32,702 bases of DNA, from assembly GCA_028823445.1 (NCBI GenBank), contig JAPKBH010000020.1, forward strand, positions 1 to 32,702. The letters are read 5' to 3'. The notes below the pieces were generated by a model that was not told where the DNA came from, searched no databases, and worked only from the letters and a program-made list of their open reading frames with translations. Numbering within the stretch: position 1 is the stretch's first letter; each line of letters begins with the position of its first letter. The position numbers were made by a program, and so were the translations under genes. Of the stretch, positions 7,343 to 16,995 are shown piece after piece. This DNA comes from Acidimicrobiales bacterium (GTDB lineage: Bacteria; Actinomycetota; Acidimicrobiia; Acidimicrobiales; MedAcidi-G1).

Positions 7343-7905
7343 CTATTAGGCAGCGACGCCAACCAGTCGGCCACAGTGGCGGCGATGGTTTCGTCGGCGC
7401 CTTTAAGGTCGTGGCGTTTGCCCTCCAAGATCACCCGGGTTACGGGGCCGGGGATTTTATGGAGATGCTGGTCGAACTCGTCGGGCGTGCCGAACTCGTC
7501 TCGATCGCCAGAAATAAACAAACACGGCACCTTTAGATCACCAAAATGATCTACCCGTAAGGTCTCAGGCTTCTTCGCCGGGTGCAATGGATAACAAATC
7601 AACACCAAACCAGCGGCCGGCAAACCCTCGGCCACCGCTAGGGAACAAATACGACCCCCCATGGATCGCCCACCCAACACCAGGCGCTGCGGGTCCACCC
7701 CCCAAGCCGCTACCGCCTCATTTACCTCAGCAATAAGTTTCGGGGCGCGATCCGGAAAACGACGACCTTCCTGCCGGTAACGAAAATCAAAACGCTGTAC
7801 CGCCAACGGAGCCACCTGTTTTTCTATCTCCAACAAACACGGATGTTCTCGGTTGGAGCCCGCCCCCGGGGTCAAAAAAAGCGAAAGAGCATCAGCACCG
7901 GACAT
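7339..7905 (-). CDS. Small alpha/beta hydrolase (KANL3/Tex30-like, dienelactone-hydrolase fold)
   Basis: A 188-residue alpha/beta hydrolase close to the minimal fold. The nucleophile elbow is GGRSMGGR (Ser81), the acid is probably Asp134 or Asp136 in SGDRDEFG, and the base His165 lies in GKRHDLKG. The opening LTPGAGSNREHP is the oxyanion-side loop seen in this subgroup. The family's natural substrates are largely unknown. The gene is divergent from the desaturase with only 34 nt between the start codons, and convergent with the MFS gene. No Shine-Dalgarno precedes ATG 7905, but a TAGGCT box ends six nt upstream. Confidence 0.85.
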   Translation of the reverse strand: MSGADALSLFLTPGAGSNREHPCLLEIEKQVAPLAVQRFDFRYRQEGRRFPDRAPKLIAEVNEAVAAWGVDPQRLVLGGRSMGGRICSLAVAEGLPAAGLVLICYPLHPAKKPETLRVDHFGDLKVPCLFISGDRDEFGTPDEFDQHLHKIPGPVTRVILEGKRHDLKGADETIAATVADWLASLPNS

Positions 7906-7911
7906 AGACCC

Positions 7912-7933
7912 AGCCTAGAGTCTTGAGTAACCT
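7912..7933. promoter_or_regulatory. Back-to-back leaderless -10 boxes
   Basis: The 34-nt divergent gap holds two TANNNT boxes: TAACCT (7928-7933, plus), six nt before the desaturase ATG, and TAGGCT (7917-7912, minus), six nt before the hydrolase ATG. A -35-like TAGACC sits 17 nt upstream of the plus-strand box, inside the hydrolase start. Neither gene has a Shine-Dalgarno. This predicts two leaderless transcripts starting at or next to the start codons, from promoters whose elements overlap each other's genes. Confidence 0.45.
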
Positions 7934-7939
7934 TCAACC

Positions 7940-8920
7940 ATGAACCAATCCATGGACCACGACACCCTGGTGTCCACCATGACCGGTGGCATGGCCCCCC
8001 ACCCGGCACCCTTCGCCGGCAGTGACCGCCTGCACCCCGACGGCCGACCCCGCGGCGCTTTCCGTGACGAACTCCGGCGCATCTCTAACTTGAGCAACGT
8101 CGGCACCGTATTGGGAGCCGTAGCCCTGCCCGTACTCATTGTCTGGGCCGCCCTGACCCTCAACCACTGGGCCACCTGGGTCGCCGCCGTGCCCCTTATG
8201 GCCCTATCCCAAAACCGGCTTTTCATTTTGCATCACGAAGCCGCCCACCGCTTGCTCTTTAGCAACCGGCGACTCAATGACCTCGTGGGTATCACCCTCA
8301 TCGGCTGGCTGACCTTCGGCACCGGTAGCCACGGCTACCGCATCGGACACATAAGCCACCATCGAGACGAATTCGGCCCTAAAGAACCCGACTTTTTGCT
8401 CTACAGCCTTTACCCCATCACTAAGGCCTCGCTGCGTCGCAAACTGGTACGTGACGCCACTGGGGTGTCGGCTTTTCGTATCGTACGGCCCCGGTTTCAA
8501 CGCCTTAACCAAGCCCGCCACCTGAAACTCACCGCCCTGTTCCTTCTCGGCCAAGGCCTCATCTTCATGGTCTTCGCCGCTACCGGCCACCCCTGGCTGT
8601 ACCTGGCCCTCTGGCTGGCCCCCTGGATGTTTATTTACCAAGTCCTCAACCGCCTACGGGCTCTGGCCGAACACGCCGGCATGACTCGTTCCGATGACCG
8701 CCGTCAAACCACCCACCACATCAAACAAACCCCCTGGTCTCGAGCCATCATCGCCCCGGTGGGCGTGGGCTACCACCTCGCCCACCACGTTGACATGACC
8801 GTGCCATGGCGCAACCTCAAACACCTACAAACCGCCCTCCAAGAAGACGGCTACCTCGGCGACCTGCAATGGCCCAGCTACCTCACCCTCTGGAAGGCGC
8901 TGGCTACCAAGCCCCTTTAG
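7940..8920 (+). CDS. Membrane fatty-acid desaturase family protein
   Basis: A 326-residue integral membrane di-iron enzyme. All three histidine boxes are present: HHEAAH (98-103), HISHH (137-141) and HLAHH (279-283), with an additional EHAG (His245) that often supplies a ligand. Hydrophobic pairs at about 56-90, 115-130 and 195-235 fit four membrane spans with the His boxes on the cytoplasmic face. It should introduce a double bond into, or hydroxylate, a fatty-acyl chain; position and acceptor cannot be read from sequence. An associated reductase or ferredoxin is not encoded nearby. A leaderless start is likely. It is convergent with the zinc-ribbon gene. Confidence 0.9.
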   Translation: MNQSMDHDTLVSTMTGGMAPHPAPFAGSDRLHPDGRPRGAFRDELRRISNLSNVGTVLGAVALPVLIVWAALTLNHWATWVAAVPLMALSQNRLFILHHEAAHRLLFSNRRLNDLVGITLIGWLTFGTGSHGYRIGHISHHRDEFGPKEPDFLLYSLYPITKASLRRKLVRDATGVSAFRIVRPRFQRLNQARHLKLTALFLLGQGLIFMVFAATGHPWLYLALWLAPWMFIYQVLNRLRALAEHAGMTRSDDRRQTTHHIKQTPWSRAIIAPVGVGYHLAHHVDMTVPWRNLKHLQTALQEDGYLGDLQWPSYLTLWKALATKPL

Positions 8921-8921
8921 C

Positions 8922-8948
8922 GTGACATGATGTCAGACACCATGTCAC
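8922..8948. repeat. Inverted repeat with three TGACAT/ATGTCA half-sites between convergent genes
   Basis: GTGACATG (8922-8929) and CATGTCAC (8941-8948) are perfect 8-bp arms with an 11-nt spacer. The spacer itself starts with a third half-site, so TGACAT-G-ATGTCA (8923-8935) is an alternative perfect palindrome. The element begins two nt after the desaturase stop, between two converging genes, so a bidirectional transcription stop is the simplest reading. No T-run follows directly on either strand. Confidence 0.45.
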
Positions 8949-8964
8949 TGTGGTTGGAAACGTT

Positions 8965-9753
8965 TTAGACCAGTTGGCGTAAAGCCTCAGTCAGCACTTT
9001 GGCTCGTTCTTTAATTTCCTCGGGGTCGGTGTCGCCGGCCGCCAACAACTCGGCTAGTTCAGCCGATCGCTCGCCCAAGGAATTCCACATTTGCGGATCA
9101 AAACCAAACGGGGGACGATAACTGACCAACACCGGAGCGTTATCCACCAAACCCTCCACCCCACGGTTGTCATGGTGGTCTCGGCGCAACCGGTCGCAAG
9201 CCACAAAAATATCAGTCAACAAACCATTAGCCGCCAACCCCTCAAGTTCTGGCCGTTCATCGGACCCACCTTGAAAAGCATCCAAAGCCGACTCCACCGC
9301 ATCCTCATCAGCGGCCAACACCAACAAATCACCCACCTCGTCAAACTCGTGAGGAATACCTAAACGGCCCAACAGTTCGGTAAACGCCGTTTGTTCATCA
9401 GCGGCCCAACCCTCGACCTCGTAAGCAATCTTCTCCGCAGCCGGGTCCAACACCGGGCCGCCGGTGCCATCGGTAGAATCCACCAACTCATCAACCAGCA
9501 CTTCGTCCTCAGACCGCACTACCAAAGTGGCCCCCTGCCAAGAATGCGCTACCGAACGGCTAGTAAGTTGCTGATCCAACAAGCGACGAGACTCCCCCGC
9601 CCACTCGTGTAACTCATAAGCCAACTGATCTTCGCCTTCCGTGCCGACCTCATCAGAAGCGGTCGGCGCTTCATCAACAAGCTCAACCCCGCACTCCACG
9701 CAGTCCGCTACACCCTCGTCATATTGGATTCCGCATTGAAAGCACCATCGCAT
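8965..9753 (-). CDS. Zinc-ribbon protein with tandem DUF2007-like repeats (hypothetical)
   Basis: An acidic soluble protein of about 262 residues. The N-terminus is a four-cysteine zinc ribbon (C4, C7, C18, C21; MRWCFQCG and DCVECGVEL). Two similar segments follow, residues 44-94 ([16 protein letters not shown] ... [17 protein letters not shown]) and 109-160 ([16 protein letters not shown] ... [16 protein letters not shown]), each with the strand-helix-strand rhythm of small signalling/SPOR-like or DUF2007-like domains. The C-terminal ~85 residues are helical. I do not recognise a function. The start is uncertain: ATG 9753 gives the natural zinc-ribbon N-terminus, but its GGAGG lies only one nt upstream; TTG 9795 or GTG 9786 are alternatives. 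Confidence 0.72.
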   Translation of the reverse strand: MRWCFQCGIQYDEGVADCVECGVELVDEAPTASDEVGTEGEDQLAYELHEWAGESRRLLDQQLTSRSVAHSWQGATLVVRSEDEVLVDELVDSTDGTGGPVLDPAAEKIAYEVEGWAADEQTAFTELLGRLGIPHEFDEVGDLLVLAADEDAVESALDAFQGGSDERPELEGLAANGLLTDIFVACDRLRRDHHDNRGVEGLVDNAPVLVSYRPPFGFDPQMWNSLGERSAELAELLAAGDTDPEEIKERAKVLTEALRQLV

Positions 9754-9835
9754 ACCTCCATCTTCGCACCAACAGCAGCGAACCACACCCCCCAAGGAAA
9801 CTCACTCTGGCCGTGTCACCGCCCCTCTCACCCAC

Positions 9836-9841
9836 TAGGTT
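9836..9841 (+). promoter_or_regulatory. glpX -10 box (leaderless-type)
   Basis: TAGGTT lies seven nt upstream of the glpX ATG (9849), with GTGTCA (9813-9818) 17 nt further upstream as a -35-like element matching TTGACA at four of six positions. No Shine-Dalgarno is present between box and start. Confidence 0.4.
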
Positions 9842-9848
9842 CAACCTT

Positions 9849-10841
9849 ATGAACGAAAATCTAGAATTTGATGATCGCAATCTCGCTCTCGAACTGGTGC
9901 GGGTAACCGAAGCCGCCGCCCTGGCCGCCTCCCGCTGGATGGGGCGAGGCGACAAAGAAGGCGCCGACAAAGCCGCCGTAGACGCCATGCGGGACGTACT
10001 CAGCGACGTCAACATGGACGGCTTGGTCATCATCGGCGAAGGCGAAAAAGACGAAGCTCCCATGCTTTTTAACGGCGAAAAAGTAGGAAACGGCTCTTCC
10101 CCCGCCACCGACATCGCCGTAGATCCTATCGACGGCACCACCCTTACCTCGCTAGGACGCGGCAACGCTGTAGCGGTCATCGCCGTAAGCCCACGAGGCA
10201 CCATGTTTGACCCCGGGCCTTGTGTTTACATGGAAAAAATAGCGGCCGGACCCGACTGCGTGGGCGTCATTGACATCACCAAAAGCCCTACCGAAAACCT
10301 ACGAGCAGTAGCAACCGCCAAAGGCGAATCAGTAAACGACATCACTGCCGTAATTTTGGACCGCGATCGGCACCACGACTTAATAAGCGAAGTCCGAGCC
10401 GCCGGCGCCCGCATACGCCTCATCCCCGACGGCGATGTAGCCGGGGCCATCTCAACCGCATGGGCCGACAGTGGCGCCGACGTGCTGTTCGGAATCGGCG
10501 GCACCCCAGAAGGCGTTATCACCGCCGCCGCACTCAAATGCATGGGTGGCGTGATGGAAGGCCGCCTCTGGCCCCGCAACGACAAAGAACGCAACGCCGC
10601 CCTGGAACTCAACTACGACCTTGAAAAAGTACTCACCATCGATGACCTGGTATCAGGTGACAACTGCTTCTTCGCCGCCACCGGCATTACCGACGGCGAC
10701 CTACTAAAAGGCGTGCACTACTCATCAGGAAAAGTACATACCCAAACTTTGGTCATGCGCTCGCTCTCTGGCACCGTCCGGCTTATTTCAGCCAGTCACA
10801 ACAGCGAAAAATTAGATGCCCACACCGACGGCCCCGCATAA
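9849..10841 (+). CDS. glpX: Fructose-1,6-bisphosphatase class II
   Basis: A 330-residue GlpX-type phosphatase, the usual length. It hydrolyses fructose-1,6-bisphosphate to fructose-6-phosphate in gluconeogenesis (or a carbon-fixation cycle) using divalent metal. Metal/phosphate motifs are GEGEKDEAP (63-71) and DPIDGTT (92-98); the later GIGGTPEGV and the [12 protein letters not shown] segment are also class II signatures. The start at ATG 9849 matches the family N-terminus ([17 protein letters not shown]), whereas the open frame from 9813 adds twelve unsupported residues. It is divergent from the zinc-ribbon gene and convergent with atpC (18-nt gap). Confidence 0.96.
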   Translation: MNENLEFDDRNLALELVRVTEAAALAASRWMGRGDKEGADKAAVDAMRDVLSDVNMDGLVIIGEGEKDEAPMLFNGEKVGNGSSPATDIAVDPIDGTTLTSLGRGNAVAVIAVSPRGTMFDPGPCVYMEKIAAGPDCVGVIDITKSPTENLRAVATAKGESVNDITAVILDRDRHHDLISEVRAAGARIRLIPDGDVAGAISTAWADSGADVLFGIGGTPEGVITAAALKCMGGVMEGRLWPRNDKERNAALELNYDLEKVLTIDDLVSGDNCFFAATGITDGDLLKGVHYSSGKVHTQTLVMRSLSGTVRLISASHNSEKLDAHTDGPA

Positions 10842-10846
10842 GGACC

Positions 10847-10861
10847 AAAAAACGGTTCGTT
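10847..10861 (-). terminator. Weak terminator-like hairpin at the end of the atp operon
   Basis: On the minus strand, AACG-AAC-CGTT followed by more T (complement of the A-run 10847-10852) begins at the atpC stop codon. The stem is only four base pairs, so this is a weak candidate; nothing better exists in the 18-nt convergent gap. Confidence 0.25.
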
Positions 10862-11261
10862 AAGCCTGTTCAGCGCCCGCTACGGCAAGCCGCAACTCTG
10901 CACGACCCAAAGCACCCGCCGCGTCTTGGTCTTCGCTGTCGGCCGTTAAGGCCGCTTCAGCGTTATCTTTAGCGGTCTGTGCACGAGCCACATCGATCTC
11001 GGTGGCCTCTTCAGACACATCAGACAAAATGCTGATCTTGGTGCCCGCTACTTGAACAAACCCCTGATGGACCGCAAAAGTATCACGGCCCCCATCGGGA
11101 CGAATAACCTCTACCGACCACACCGCCAACACGCCAATAAATGGCACGTGCCCGGGCTGGAAAGCGATATCGCCGCCTTCTACGGTGCGCGCTACCAGCA
11201 TCTCGGCTTCGCCGCTATAGGTAATGGCCTCCGGAGAAACCAGTTCAACCTGAAAGGTCAT
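10860..11261 (-). CDS. atpC: ATP synthase F1 subunit epsilon
   Basis: Epsilon couples gamma rotation to the c-ring and can inhibit ATP hydrolysis. The 133-residue protein has the N-terminal beta-sandwich (MTFQVELVSPE, GGDIAFQPGHVPFIGVL, FAVHQGFVQVAGTKISILSD) and a C-terminal helical hairpin (about residues 88-133). The start at 11261 is chosen because it matches the family N-terminus and lies seven nt after the atpD stop; the frame to 11315 only adds atpD-overlapping sequence. Last gene of the operon. Confidence 0.96.
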   Translation of the reverse strand: MTFQVELVSPEAITYSGEAEMLVARTVEGGDIAFQPGHVPFIGVLAVWSVEVIRPDGGRDTFAVHQGFVQVAGTKISILSDVSEEATEIDVARAQTAKDNAEAALTADSEDQDAAGALGRAELRLAVAGAEQA

Positions 11262-11268
11262 AGCTGCG

Positions 11269-12717
<1,449 letters not shown>

Positions 12718-13653
12718 TTAGTTCTCAGCGCCCACGGGGGCGATTTCTTCGGATTGGTCATCATCATTAAGCGCCTCAGCGCCACTGATGATTTCCATAA
12801 TTTCGGTAGTAATAGCATCTTGGCGGGCCCGGTTCATTTCACGGGACAACTTGGTGATCAGTTCATCAGCGTTATCGGTCGCTGCTTTCATGGCTCGTTG
12901 CCGGTTGGCGTGTTCAGAAGCTGCTGACTCCAGCAACGCCCCAAACAAGCGAGCCTCCACATAGCGAGGAAGCAAAGCTGCCAATACGGCCTCTGGTGAA
13001 GGTTCAAACTCGAAAGAGTCGGTCGCTCCAGCCTCGCCGCTGCCTACAGCGGCCATAGTGTCGGTGCCCTCTAAGGGTAAGAAACGACGAGTCGCTACTT
13101 TTTGGCTGCCCATGCTCAAGAACTCGGTATAAACCAACTCAACACGGTCAATGGACCCGCTAATAAAGAGGTCAGCTACCGTGTCGGCAAGTTTCCGAGC
13201 ATCTTCGTAACTGGGATTATCACTAATGCCCTCGGTATACGAAGCAATTTCGTATTTACGAAAAGTGAAGTAGTCACGAGCTTTTTTACCGATAGCGATC
13301 AACGCATAATCAGCACCTTCAGAACGGGCATTTTGTACTTGGCGTTCTGCCGCACGAATAACCGAAGAGTTATACGGGCCAGCCAAGCCACGATCCGACG
13401 AGATCACGATGACCCCAACACGTTCAACTTTTTCGGCTTGGCGAAGCAACGGGTGGTCTACCTCAGCGCCACCAGCAGCCAGGTTTTCAATAACCTTGGT
13501 GATTTGTTCAGCGTAAGGACGTGCTTCACGTGCTCGTTGTTGTGCCTTAACCACCCGGGTAGCAGCAATAAGCTCCATGGCGCGGGTAATTTTTTTAGTG
13601 TTTTGGACGCTGTCTATACGACGTCGCAGTTCGCGTTCTTTACCGCCGGCCAT
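12718..13653 (-). CDS. atpG: ATP synthase F1 subunit gamma
   Basis: The 311-residue central-stalk subunit. The N-terminal helix is canonical (LRRRIDSVQNTKKITRAMELIAATRV) and the C-terminal helix ends ITTEIMEIISGAEAL. Beyond that point lies an extra acidic tail of about 16 residues (NDDDQSEEIAPVGAEN, 296-311) that standard gamma subunits lack. A mid-protein stretch around residues 180-205 is also low-complexity and acidic. The ribosome site AGGGG (13660-13664) is six nt from ATG 13653 and is partly inside a hairpin. Confidence 0.96.
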   Translation of the reverse strand: MAGGKERELRRRIDSVQNTKKITRAMELIAATRVVKAQQRAREARPYAEQITKVIENLAAGGAEVDHPLLRQAEKVERVGVIVISSDRGLAGPYNSSVIRAAERQVQNARSEGADYALIAIGKKARDYFTFRKYEIASYTEGISDNPSYEDARKLADTVADLFISGSIDRVELVYTEFLSMGSQKVATRRFLPLEGTDTMAAVGSGEAGATDSFEFEPSPEAVLAALLPRYVEARLFGALLESAASEHANRQRAMKAATDNADELITKLSREMNRARQDAITTEIMEIISGAEALNDDDQSEEIAPVGAEN

Positions 13654-13657
13654 CAGC

Positions 13658-13676
13658 CGCCCCTAACGTAAGGGCG
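13658..13676 (-). promoter_or_regulatory. Hairpin covering the atpG Shine-Dalgarno
   Basis: On the minus strand CGCCC (13676-13672) can pair with GGGCG (13662-13658) around a nine-nt loop. The atpG ribosome site AGGGG (13664-13660) shares its last three G with the 3' arm, and the start codon lies four nt after the stem. This would lower initiation, fitting the need for one gamma per three alpha and three beta. Confidence 0.45.
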
Positions 13677-13681
13677 CCGAG

Positions 13682-13707
13682 AGACCCCACGGCAAAACCG
13701 AGGGTCT
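13682..13707 (-). other. Intercistronic hairpin between atpA and atpG
   Basis: On the minus strand AGACCC and GGGTCT (6 bp) enclose a second short stem CGG/CCG with a TTTTG loop, giving a 26-nt two-part hairpin in the 84-nt atpA-atpG gap. No T-run follows, so it is unlikely to be a full terminator; an RNA-stability or processing element is more likely. Its 3' arm ends five nt before the atpG hairpin. Confidence 0.45.
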
Positions 13708-13737
13708 TCGAAGCGCAGAAAGAACGAGACATCAAGA

Positions 13738-15357
13738 TCACTCGTTGCCTGCCGAAATATCTTCTTCGGGCAAAGTGGTGTCGGCATCAACAATGTGCGA
13801 ATCAGTGTCGATGTGTTCTGCGTCAGGAGCATCTTCGCTGCTCTGCGAACCAGTGAACTGTTCAGCAAAAGCGGCGATAGCAGCATCAAAAGCTTCTTCG
13901 TCAACAATTTTACCGGTTTCTTTAATGCTGGCCAGGCTGCCTGCTTCACGAGTACGGAACCATTCCAACAACTCGGCTTCGAAACGAGTGACGTCCACTA
14001 CTTCGATGCCATCAAGGTGACCTCGGGTACCGGCCCAAAGCGAAACGGTTTGTTCCTCCATCAAAAGCGGAGAGTTCAAATCCTGCTTCAACAATTCCAC
14101 CAAGCGGTAACCACGGTCAAGTTGCGACTGCGAGACAGCATCCAGGTCAGAACCGAACGCTGCAAAAGACTCCAGCTCACGGAACTGCTGCAAGTCAGAC
14201 TTGAGCGTACCTACGGCGCCTTTCATGGCTTTGGTTTGGGCGGCAGAACCCACACGAGATACGGAAATACCCACATCTACGGCGGGGCGTACACCAGATT
14301 TGAACAGATCGTCTTGCAAGAAGATCTGGCCATCAGTAATGGAAATCACGTTGGTAGGAATGAAAGCCGAAACGTCGCCCGCTTTGGTCTCGATAATGGG
14401 CAAAGCGGTCATCGAACCGGCACCCAAATCGTCGCTCAACTTAGCGGAGCGTTCCAACAAACGGCTGTGCAAGTAGAAAACGTCGCCGGGGTAAGCCTCA
14501 CGGCCCGGAGGACGACGAAGCAACAACGACATTTGTCGGTAAGCCTCAGCTTGTTTAGAAAGATCGTCGTAAATCGCCAAAGCGTGTTCACCATTGTCCA
14601 TCCAGTGTTGCCCAATGGCGCAACCGGCGTAAGGAGCCAAGTACTTGAAAGGTGCTGGTTCAGAGGCCGGAGCCACCACTACCACCGTGTATTCCATAGC
14701 ACCATGAGCCTCAAGCACAGCCACGGTTTGGGCAACCGTAGAAGCCTTTTGGCCAATAGCTACATAAACGCACTTCACGCCTTGACCAGCCTGGTTAATG
14801 ATGGTGTCAATAGCGATAGTGGTTTTACCGGTTTTACGGTCACCGATGATCAACTCACGTTGACCACGCCCAATGGGGATCAAAGAGTCAATGGCTTTAA
14901 TACCGGTCTGCATAGGTTCGTGCACCGGCTTGCGGCCCATAATGCCGGGAGCTTGGAGCTCCATGCGGCGTTGTTCAACATTGGCCAACGGGCCCTTGCC
15001 GTCGATGGGTTCACCCAAAGCGTTTACCACGCGACCCAACATGCCGTCGCCCACGGGCAGCGCCAAAATATCGCCGGTGGCCCGTACTGCTTGGCCTTCT
15101 TCGATATCGTTTACCTCGCCAAGGACCACCGCACCGATGGACCCCTCATCAAGGTTAAGGGCAAGCCCAAAAGTGCCGCTCTCAAATTGGAGCAACTCGT
15201 TAACCGCTGCGTCGGGAAGACCCGATACACGAGCGATACCATCACCTACGGAAATTACCCGCCCCACCTGGGATTGTTCCAGGCTTGGTTGGAAACCTTC
15301 AAGGTTTTTCTGGATAGCGGAGGCAATGTCCGCCGTGTTGATCGTCAGTTCAGCCAT
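13738..15357 (-). CDS. atpA: ATP synthase F1 subunit alpha
   Basis: The 539-residue non-catalytic nucleotide-binding subunit. The P-loop GDRKTGKT is at 172-179, followed by the family blocks [42 protein letters not shown] and the arginine-finger region [10 protein letters not shown]. The C-terminal ~38 residues (502-539) form an acidic, Ser/Asp/Glu-rich extension not found in the ~510-residue standard alpha subunit. Mycobacterial AtpA also has a C-terminal extension, which restrains ATP hydrolysis, but this tail differs in composition. The ribosome site is a weak GAGAGAGA. It sits 30 nt after atpH. Confidence 0.98.
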   Translation of the reverse strand: MAELTINTADIASAIQKNLEGFQPSLEQSQVGRVISVGDGIARVSGLPDAAVNELLQFESGTFGLALNLDEGSIGAVVLGEVNDIEEGQAVRATGDILALPVGDGMLGRVVNALGEPIDGKGPLANVEQRRMELQAPGIMGRKPVHEPMQTGIKAIDSLIPIGRGQRELIIGDRKTGKTTIAIDTIINQAGQGVKCVYVAIGQKASTVAQTVAVLEAHGAMEYTVVVVAPASEPAPFKYLAPYAGCAIGQHWMDNGEHALAIYDDLSKQAEAYRQMSLLLRRPPGREAYPGDVFYLHSRLLERSAKLSDDLGAGSMTALPIIETKAGDVSAFIPTNVISITDGQIFLQDDLFKSGVRPAVDVGISVSRVGSAAQTKAMKGAVGTLKSDLQQFRELESFAAFGSDLDAVSQSQLDRGYRLVELLKQDLNSPLLMEEQTVSLWAGTRGHLDGIEVVDVTRFEAELLEWFRTREAGSLASIKETGKIVDEEAFDAAIAAFAEQFTGSQSSEDAPDAEHIDTDSHIVDADTTLPEEDISAGNE

Positions 15358-15387
15358 TTTTCTCTCTCGTCTCTGATAGCTCGCCGG

Positions 15388-15918
15388 TTAGCGAAAGCTC
15401 TCACGAAGCTGGTTTAGGCGGCGTCGCACGCTGCCATCGATTATGTCGTCGCCGATTTCGGTGATTACCCCGCCCAAAACAGTTGGGTCAATAACCACTT
15501 TAATTTCGACGTCTTTGCCGGAAGAGGTTTTAATAGCCTCTGCCAAGCGTTGGCGTTGGTCGACCGAAAGGTCGACCGCTGAACGCACGGTGGCGACAGC
15601 TTTATTGCGTGATGCGGCACTACGTTCAATAAAGGCATCCACGATGGCGGGGAGGTCAGCGGCGCGGCCGGCTCCTACCACTAGGGATACCAACGCTGAC
15701 GTGGTTGCTGTGGCCTGACCACTCAGGAGGTCTTCAACCACCTGGAGGCGTCGACCAGCGGGCACGTTGCCGTCAGCGAGCGTTGAACGCAGTTCGTCGT
15801 TGGACCGGATTGCCTGAGCAAAACCGAATAGTTCGTCTTCGACAACGGCAAGGTTTCCCTCTGCCGCTGCTACTGCGAACAAGGCTTCGGCGTAGCCGGC
15901 CACCTGGGGGTTAGCCAT
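15388..15918 (-). CDS. atpH: ATP synthase F1 subunit delta
   Basis: A 176-residue delta (OSCP) subunit joining the peripheral stalk to the top of F1. It begins MANPQVAGYAEALFAVAAAEG, the typical N-terminal helix, and ends with the family C-terminal motif TVLGGVITEIGDDIIDGSVRRRLNQL. The start at 15918 overlaps the atpF stop by eight nt, favouring translational coupling; the longer frame to 15951 is not supported. Normal length, no fusion to subunit b. Confidence 0.95.
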   Translation of the reverse strand: MANPQVAGYAEALFAVAAAEGNLAVVEDELFGFAQAIRSNDELRSTLADGNVPAGRRLQVVEDLLSGQATATTSALVSLVVGAGRAADLPAIVDAFIERSAASRNKAVATVRSAVDLSVDQRQRLAEAIKTSSGKDVEIKVVIDPTVLGGVITEIGDDIIDGSVRRRLNQLRESFR

Positions 15919-16621
15919 TGTTTTCGGCCACCTCGTCGATGTAAGCGTCAATCAGGTTGCCGTGCACTTCAGCGTTCAAGCTGGACTGCACTACCCGTTC
16001 TGCTGCACCCAAAGCGATGCTGGCCACTTCGGTCCGCAAGTCGGCGATGGCTTGCTGGCGTGAAGATTCCACGTCGGCAGCAGCGCGTTCACGCATTTCA
16101 GCAATAGAAGCTTCGGCTTGGACAGCCAAGTCAGCTTTAAGCTGATCAGCGGTTACCCGTGCTTCGTTGATGATGCGTGATGACTCGGCTTTAGCGTCGG
16201 CCAACTGTGCTTCGTAATCGGTTTTTACCGATTGAGCATCAGTTTTGGCTTGGTCAGCAGCGTCAAGGTCGTCGCGAATCTTGTCGGCCCGGGCATCCAT
16301 AGCGCCTTTAACAGCGGGGAAGCCTTTCTTAGCCATGATGACAAACAAGATCAAGAAGGCAGAACCGCCCCAGATGATTTCGTTTACTTCAGGGATAATG
16401 GGGCTCGGTGCTTCGAAGCACTTTTCGAGGGCGCTTTGCACGGCCACATCATGGGCGGCGTGTGCAACGTCGCCATGGGCTTCTTCGATTGCCTCGGTGA
16501 ACAGTTCGGCCATGCAGCCACCCACTGATTCGCCCGACGCAGAGGCCGGTCCGGCCAAGGCCACAAGGCCCAGCACGGCAAGAAGCGGGGCCACCAGTAG
16601 GCGGTTCCGTAATTTGCTCAT
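15911..16621 (-). CDS. atpF: ATP synthase Fo subunit b with N-terminal signal-like extension
   Basis: A 236-residue peripheral-stalk subunit. Unusually, the N-terminus (1-29) looks like a signal peptide: basic MSKLRNR, a hydrophobic stretch, then AGPASASG. Residues about 30-78 would be outside the membrane and contain two cysteines (C36, C68) and several histidines. The usual membrane anchor follows (IIWGGSAFLILFVIMAKKG, about 82-100), then a long Ala/Glu/Lys-rich coiled coil (105-230) typical of b. Standard b subunits are about 155-170 residues and start just before the anchor. It may therefore be processed, or span twice. It overlaps atpH by eight nt and has a GAGAGAG ribosome site. Confidence 0.93.
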   Translation of the reverse strand: MSKLRNRLLVAPLLAVLGLVALAGPASASGESVGGCMAELFTEAIEEAHGDVAHAAHDVAVQSALEKCFEAPSPIIPEVNEIIWGGSAFLILFVIMAKKGFPAVKGAMDARADKIRDDLDAADQAKTDAQSVKTDYEAQLADAKAESSRIINEARVTADQLKADLAVQAEASIAEMRERAAADVESSRQQAIADLRTEVASIALGAAERVVQSSLNAEVHGNLIDAYIDEVAENNG

Positions 16622-16651
16622 TGGTTTACTCTCTCTCGTCGTCGACGATGC

Positions 16652-16963
<312 letters not shown>

Positions 16964-16995
16964 TTATTAATATTGATCTTTTACTTCGTTGCGCC

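Noticed and set aside
9813-9848. Earlier GTG start for glpX at 9813
   Set aside because: The added residues do not match the family and the -10-like box at 9836-9841 favours ATG 9849.
13795-15417. A 540-codon open frame antisense to atpA
   Set aside because: It mirrors the real atpA gene, shows no recognisable domain, and long antisense frames are expected from biased codon use in a conserved gene.
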